Shown here: one piece after another, positions 14,853 through 18,159 of the stretch
Position numbering within the stretch: position 1 is the first letter of the stretch
How the letters are laid out: each line of letters begins with the position of its first letter
Origin: an uncultured Flavobacterium sp.
GTDB lineage: Bacteria > Bacteroidota > Bacteroidia > Flavobacteriales > Flavobacteriaceae
Direction: 5' to 3'
NCBI GenBank assembly: GCA_946479395.1
Contig: CAMLFV010000023.1
Span: 1 to 18,159, forward strand
DNA: 18,159 nucleotides
Position numbers and translations under genes: made by a program
The notes under the pieces: model-generated
What the model saw: the letters and a program-made list of their open reading frames with translations, nothing else
The model's database searches: none
What the model was told of the DNA's origin: nothing

Positions 14853-15935
14853 ATGTCGTTAGATAAAGTTTCAAAATTCAGTATTGTTTCTGCATACGCC
14901 GTTGTTTATTTTGTATGGGGATCCACCTATTTTTTTATCGAAAAAGCACTGCATTGGTTTCCGCCTTTTGTATTGGGATCAATCCGTTTTATAATTGCCG
15001 GAGCGGTTTTAATGAGTTATTGTTACTTTAAAGGATATAAACTTTTTAATAAACGCGATGTAGAAAGAGCCGTGCTTATTGGTTTTCTACTGCTTTTTGT
15101 TGATATGGCGGCGGTTATTTGGGCAGAACAATATATATCAAGTGCCATTGTATCGATACTTGGCGCGGCGGCGGCTATTTGGTTTGTACTTTTAGATAAA
15201 CCCAAATGGAAAGCCAATTTTGGAAGTATTCCTATTGTTTTAGGTTTGATATTGGGTTTTGGCGGAGTTGTAATGCTGTTTGGAGAGCAATTGATGAATT
15301 CAGAAAGTGCATCTGGTGGTTACAATGTAATTGCCATGCTTGTAATGATTTTTGGAACCATTGCCTGGACCGTAGGATCGCTTTACACAAAATATACTCA
15401 AGACAAAAAACCGGCAGCTGATGAACGTAAAATAAAACCGTTGAACGTAATGGTTAAAACGGCTTGGCAAATGGTAACCGCTGGTGTTGCTTTTACACTT
15501 TCGGCTTTAATTACGGGCGAGTATGCGACGTTTAGTCTTGCAAGCGTACCTTTAGAAGGTTGGGGATCTATAGCTTACTTAATAACAATGGGATCTATTT
15601 TAGCCTTTAGTTCGTACATTTGGTTATTGCAGGTTCGTCCGGCAACCGAAGTAAGTACGTATGCTTATGTAAATCCGGTGGTTGCTTTGTTTTTGGCTCA
15701 CTTTTTTACACAACATAAAGTAACTGCGTTACAAATTCTTGGTTTAACGGTTATATTGGTTTCGGTATTGCTAATGAACTGGAATTTATATAAAGACAAC
15801 AGAACTTTCCGAGTTATTCGTGCGCGTAAAAAACTAAAACGCTTTAAATACATGGCGCCAAAAAGTAGTATTCCGCGTATTGTTGAGGTGGCTGATTTTA
15901 ACGAACGTGAAAAACAAAAGCAAAATAAAAGCTGA
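14853..15935 (+). CDS. EamA-family (DMT) inner-membrane transporter
   Basis: A 360-residue protein from ATG 14853 (MSLDKVSKFSIV); an upstream TTG at 14835 is rejected. About ten hydrophobic segments form two EamA repeats. The first has YAVVYFVWGSTYFFIEKALH and PPFVLGSIRFIIAGAVLMSY, WAEQYISSAIVSIL, then GGVVMLFGE. The second starts with MLVMIFGTIAWTVGSLYTKY and ends with YAYVNPVVALFLAHFF and ILGLTVILVSVLLMNW. This is the pattern of YedA/RhaT-type drug/metabolite exporters of small metabolites or amino acids; the substrate cannot be read. An unusual basic tail of about 50 residues (RVIRARKKLKRFKYMAPKSS and on) follows the last membrane segment and should face the cytosol. The next gene starts 87 bases later on the same strand. 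Confidence 0.92.
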   Translation: MSLDKVSKFSIVSAYAVVYFVWGSTYFFIEKALHWFPPFVLGSIRFIIAGAVLMSYCYFKGYKLFNKRDVERAVLIGFLLLFVDMAAVIWAEQYISSAIVSILGAAAAIWFVLLDKPKWKANFGSIPIVLGLILGFGGVVMLFGEQLMNSESASGGYNVIAMLVMIFGTIAWTVGSLYTKYTQDKKPAADERKIKPLNVMVKTAWQMVTAGVAFTLSALITGEYATFSLASVPLEGWGSIAYLITMGSILAFSSYIWLLQVRPATEVSTYAYVNPVVALFLAHFFTQHKVTALQILGLTVILVSVLLMNWNLYKDNRTFRVIRARKKLKRFKYMAPKSSIPRIVEVADFNEREKQKQNKS

Positions 15936-15991
15936 TATTCTAAAAATTTCATAATCTGATTTCTTACCGTAAACCATTATTTGAACTTGCT

Positions 15992-15999
15992 TATATTTG
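15992..15999 (+). promoter_or_regulatory. -7 element TATATTTG before the PatB-like gene
   Basis: TATATTTG matches the Bacteroidota TAnnTTTG consensus and lies 23 bases before the ATG at 16023. A good -33 TTG at normal spacing is not seen. The element supports the ATG start, because a start at TTG 15981 would lie upstream of it. Confidence 0.55.
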
Positions 16000-16022
16000 T
16001 GTTTGATTGTAAAACAGAATTT

Positions 16023-17189
16023 ATGCAGTATAATTTTGATGAAGTAATAAATCGTCGCGGAACAAATTCGGTAAAATGGGATTTATGTGTGCCTGATGTT
16101 TTGCCAATGTGGGTTGCCGATATGGATTTTAAAACCGCACCCGAAATTACCGAATCGCTTCAAAAAGTAGTATCAACCGGTGTTTACGGATACAGTCTTA
16201 CACCCGATGCATTCTATGAATCTGTCATTTCATGGTGGATCAAGCAGCATAATTTCACAATTCAAAAAGAGTGGCTTTTGGCTACTCCGGGCGTTTTGCC
16301 TTCGCTTTCTGCCATAATCAGAACCTTTGTAAAACCAGACGAAAATGTAATTCTACAAACGCCGGTTTACAATCATTTTTTTTCAACATTAGAAAATTGC
16401 AGATGCACCGTTTTACAGAATGATCTTTTGTATGATAATGGTATTTATAGCATCAATTTTGATGATTTAGAAAAGAAAGCAGCAGATCCACAAACAAAAT
16501 TGTTGCTTTTAAGCAATCCGCATAACCCGATTGGGAGAGTTTATGAAAGAGAAGAGCTTGAAAGAATCTGCAAGATTTGTTCAGTGCATAATGTAATGGT
16601 AGTTTCCGACGAAATTCATGCTGATTTGGTGTTCCATCCTAAAAAACATACTCCTTTTATTGAAGTTTCTTCACAATATAATATAGACGCTATTTCCTGC
16701 GGATCTCCTTGCAAAACTTTCAATATGTCGGGCTTGCCGGTTTCGTATCTTATTTCACAAAATCAGAAACTGCTTGATAAAGTTCAGAAAACATTGGATA
16801 TGCAGGACACTTTATACCCAAATATGGTTGCTGTAAATGCTTTAATTGCTGCATACAATCATGGTGATGGTTGGGTAAAAGAACTTAAAGATTATCTGGT
16901 TGAAAATTATAAGTGCTTGACTGATTTCTGTAAACAAAATCTTCCGCAGGTAAAAATAATTCCGTTAAATGCTACGTATTTGGTGTGGCTCGATTTCGGA
17001 TTTTCAAATCAAAACGCTACACAACTTTCACAAATGTTACTTGAAGAGGAAAAGCTCTGGCTTAATGCAGGTACCATGTATGGAACTTCCGGTGAAGGCT
17101 TTCTTCGGATTAACATTGCCTGTCCGCGTGCTTTATTATTAGATGGATTGGATCGACTTAATACATTTTATGATCGAATTACAGTCTGA
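16023..17189 (+). CDS. PatB/MalY-type PLP-dependent C-S lyase / aminotransferase
   Basis: A 388-residue fold-type I PLP enzyme. The longest frame begins at TTG 15981, but the ATG at 16023 (MQYNFDEVINRRGTNSVKWD) is the usual family start and follows a promoter element. Motifs: LPMWVADMDFKTAP (28-41), GVYGYSLTPDAFYESVISWW (53-72), NPHNPIGRVY (165-174, PLP Asn), VVSDEIHADLVF with Asp196 (contacts the pyridine N), SPCKTFNMSGLP with the PLP Lys231, and FLRINIACPR with the carboxylate-binding Arg362. The family contains cystathionine beta-lyases (MalY, PatB) that release pyruvate, ammonia and a thiol; some act as aminotransferases. It is cytosolic. It may be expressed with the transporter upstream, but it has its own promoter element. 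Confidence 0.93.
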   Translation: MQYNFDEVINRRGTNSVKWDLCVPDVLPMWVADMDFKTAPEITESLQKVVSTGVYGYSLTPDAFYESVISWWIKQHNFTIQKEWLLATPGVLPSLSAIIRTFVKPDENVILQTPVYNHFFSTLENCRCTVLQNDLLYDNGIYSINFDDLEKKAADPQTKLLLLSNPHNPIGRVYEREELERICKICSVHNVMVVSDEIHADLVFHPKKHTPFIEVSSQYNIDAISCGSPCKTFNMSGLPVSYLISQNQKLLDKVQKTLDMQDTLYPNMVAVNALIAAYNHGDGWVKELKDYLVENYKCLTDFCKQNLPQVKIIPLNATYLVWLDFGFSNQNATQLSQMLLEEEKLWLNAGTMYGTSGEGFLRINIACPRALLLDGLDRLNTFYDRITV

Positions 17190-17213
17190 GTTTTATCAAT
17201 CTTAGTAATAAAA

Positions 17214-17253
17214 AAAGAGGTTGCAGTAGTAAAACTGACAACCTCTTTAATAA
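17214..17253. terminator. Bidirectional terminator between convergent genes
   Basis: AAAGAGGTTG (17214-17223) pairs with CAACCTCTTT (17239-17248). The stem continues with CAGT/ACTG and one bulged A. On the plus strand it ends in TTTAATAA; on the minus strand it is followed by seven T. It serves the PatB-like gene from the left and the monooxygenase gene from the right, about 25 and 95 bases from their stops. Confidence 0.85.
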
Positions 17254-17343
17254 CCAAAAAAAACACTTATGAAATCCAAAAATACTACATTTTTTTGTTA
17301 GAACAAATAGTTTTTGTGTTTTTTTTTAAATATTTTAACTGCT

Positions 17344-18159
17344 TTAATTTTGCTTGTTTTTTATGACGCTTCCACGTGGTTGATTGCTTTGGTGGACTGC
17401 AATTTCTGAATGAAGAAATTCTGCAGCAGCAGCAGAATCAGCCACTTTTATAGATGCGCGCTCAATCATTTCTGTTTCAAAACTTTTTAATATTGTTTGT
17501 CGGAGTCCTTTTAATCGCCAATCAGATCTAGAATTTCCGTTTCTGTAAATCGAACGAGCTAAAGCCAATGCATCTAATAAAGCTTGGTTTGCTCCCTGAC
17601 CTTTAAACGGACTCATAGGATGCGCTGCATCACCAATCAACGTAACCGAACATGTGTTTTGTAGTAATTCAACAGATAGCTGCTCCCGATCGTAAACCGG
17701 ATATCCTGTAATGTGATCTGGCGGTGTTGCCGATAATATCTGCGGAATTGGATCGTGCCATTTTAAGCGTTTACAAGCTTCTTCTTTTAAAGCTTCTACA
17801 CCACTGGCACTCAGTTTTTTTGCTTCAGTTTCATCAATCGGAAAACTCAATTGCCACATAACAGAATCCACATCATAAGGCATTACGTAAATACGTTCAT
17901 TGCCATTGGCGGTTTGGAAAACGGTTGCAGAATCTAATAAAGTTCGATCTGTGTTTTCTATGGAATCCAACTTACAAATTCCTAAAATCACCATGCATCC
18001 AAGGTAGCGTAACGGAGCTTTTTCTTCGCCGATGATAAGGTTTCTAACGGTACTTCGAATTCCATCTGCACCAACAATCAAATCGGCAGTTGTTGTTTTT
18101 ATCGTTCCGTTGACATCAAAAATCAAATTTATTTTATTTTGATTATCTGCAGAAAAATC
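17344..18159 (-). CDS. FAD-dependent monooxygenase, C-terminal part (cut by window edge)
   Basis: The frame is open from the last base of the window to TAA at 17344, giving 271 residues of a larger protein; the N-terminal dinucleotide-binding motif lies outside. A TTG at 18126 is not the start, as the frame continues through DFSADNQNKIN. Visible are ADLIVGADGIRSTVR (the GD motif region of flavin hydroxylases), a mid part with MPYDVDSVMWQLSFP, and LIGDAAHPMSPFKGQGANQA, the second flavin-binding motif. These place it in the p-hydroxybenzoate hydroxylase-like group, which hydroxylates aromatic or polycyclic compounds with NAD(P)H and oxygen. The tetracycline-modifying TetX group shares this fold, but the sequence around the GD motif does not look like TetX. 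The substrate is unknown. Confidence 0.9.
   Translation of the reverse strand, partial: DFSADNQNKINLIFDVNGTIKTTTADLIVGADGIRSTVRNLIIGEEKAPLRYLGCMVILGICKLDSIENTDRTLLDSATVFQTANGNERIYVMPYDVDSVMWQLSFPIDETEAKKLSASGVEALKEEACKRLKWHDPIPQILSATPPDHITGYPVYDREQLSVELLQNTCSVTLIGDAAHPMSPFKGQGANQALLDALALARSIYRNGNSRSDWRLKGLRQTILKSFETEMIERASIKVADSAAAAEFLHSEIAVHQSNQPRGSVIKNKQN

Noticed and set aside
15981..16022. TTG start for the PatB-like gene
   Set aside because: The extension (MNLLIFVFDCKTEF) overlaps the TATATTTG promoter element, and the ATG at 16023 matches the family start.
17344..18159. tet(X) tetracycline monooxygenase
   Set aside because: Same flavin monooxygenase fold, but the GADG region and the middle part do not resemble TetX; only a general monooxygenase call is supported.

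Overview
The window looks like chromosomal DNA of a low-GC Bacteroidota bacterium, most likely Flavobacteriaceae. The evidence is a T9SS type A sorting domain, DUF6443-type RHS proteins, lipoprotein signal peptides, TAnnTTTG-type -7 promoter elements and weak ribosome binding sites. I cannot name a species from the sequence alone.

The left part (1 to about 10.4 kb) is an accessory island between two copies of a tRNA-Lys(UUU) sequence. The first copy is cut by the window edge and the second is complete at 10397-10469. Inside the island, left to right, are: (1) a strong terminator and sparse DNA; (2) a broken minus-strand ORF (361-782); (3) a 5'-truncated gene for a T9SS-secreted repeat protein (783-1520); (4) an RHS/YD-repeat protein with a signal peptide (1523-4550), frameshifted at a T11 tract; (5) a second exported RHS protein (4557-8297) with DUF6443-like start, many YD repeats, an RHS core ending in a DPDG motif and a unique glycine-rich C-terminal tip; (6) two small lipoprotein genes (8301-8642, 8652-9101) in the usual immunity position; (7) decayed direct repeats and a bidirectional hairpin; (8) an IS1-family element with a -1 frameshift between its two reading frames; (9) about 320 bases of non-coding DNA with two hairpins, ending at the intact tRNA.

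The genes from 783 to 9101 are separated by only 2 to 9 bases and read as one transcription unit: secreted T9SS protein, first RHS half, second RHS half plus toxin tip, then two lipoproteins. This is the layout of a polymorphic (contact-dependent) toxin locus. However, the promoter end is missing, the first RHS half is out of frame and the tip is unfamiliar, so the locus may be a silent or phase-variable cassette. The tip, its likely envelope target and the two lipoproteins are the best candidates for something undescribed.

The right part (10.5 kb to the end) is ordinary chromosome: an exported cyclophilin-type peptidyl-prolyl isomerase; a minus-strand pair of type IB topoisomerase and MdaB-like quinone reductase; a LysR regulator divergent from the latter; a PNPOx-fold stress protein; an EamA-family transporter; a PatB/MalY-type C-S lyase/aminotransferase; and the C-terminal part of a FAD monooxygenase running off the right edge. 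Several predicted starts were moved to in-frame ATG codons because the longest open frames began at unlikely TTG codons.
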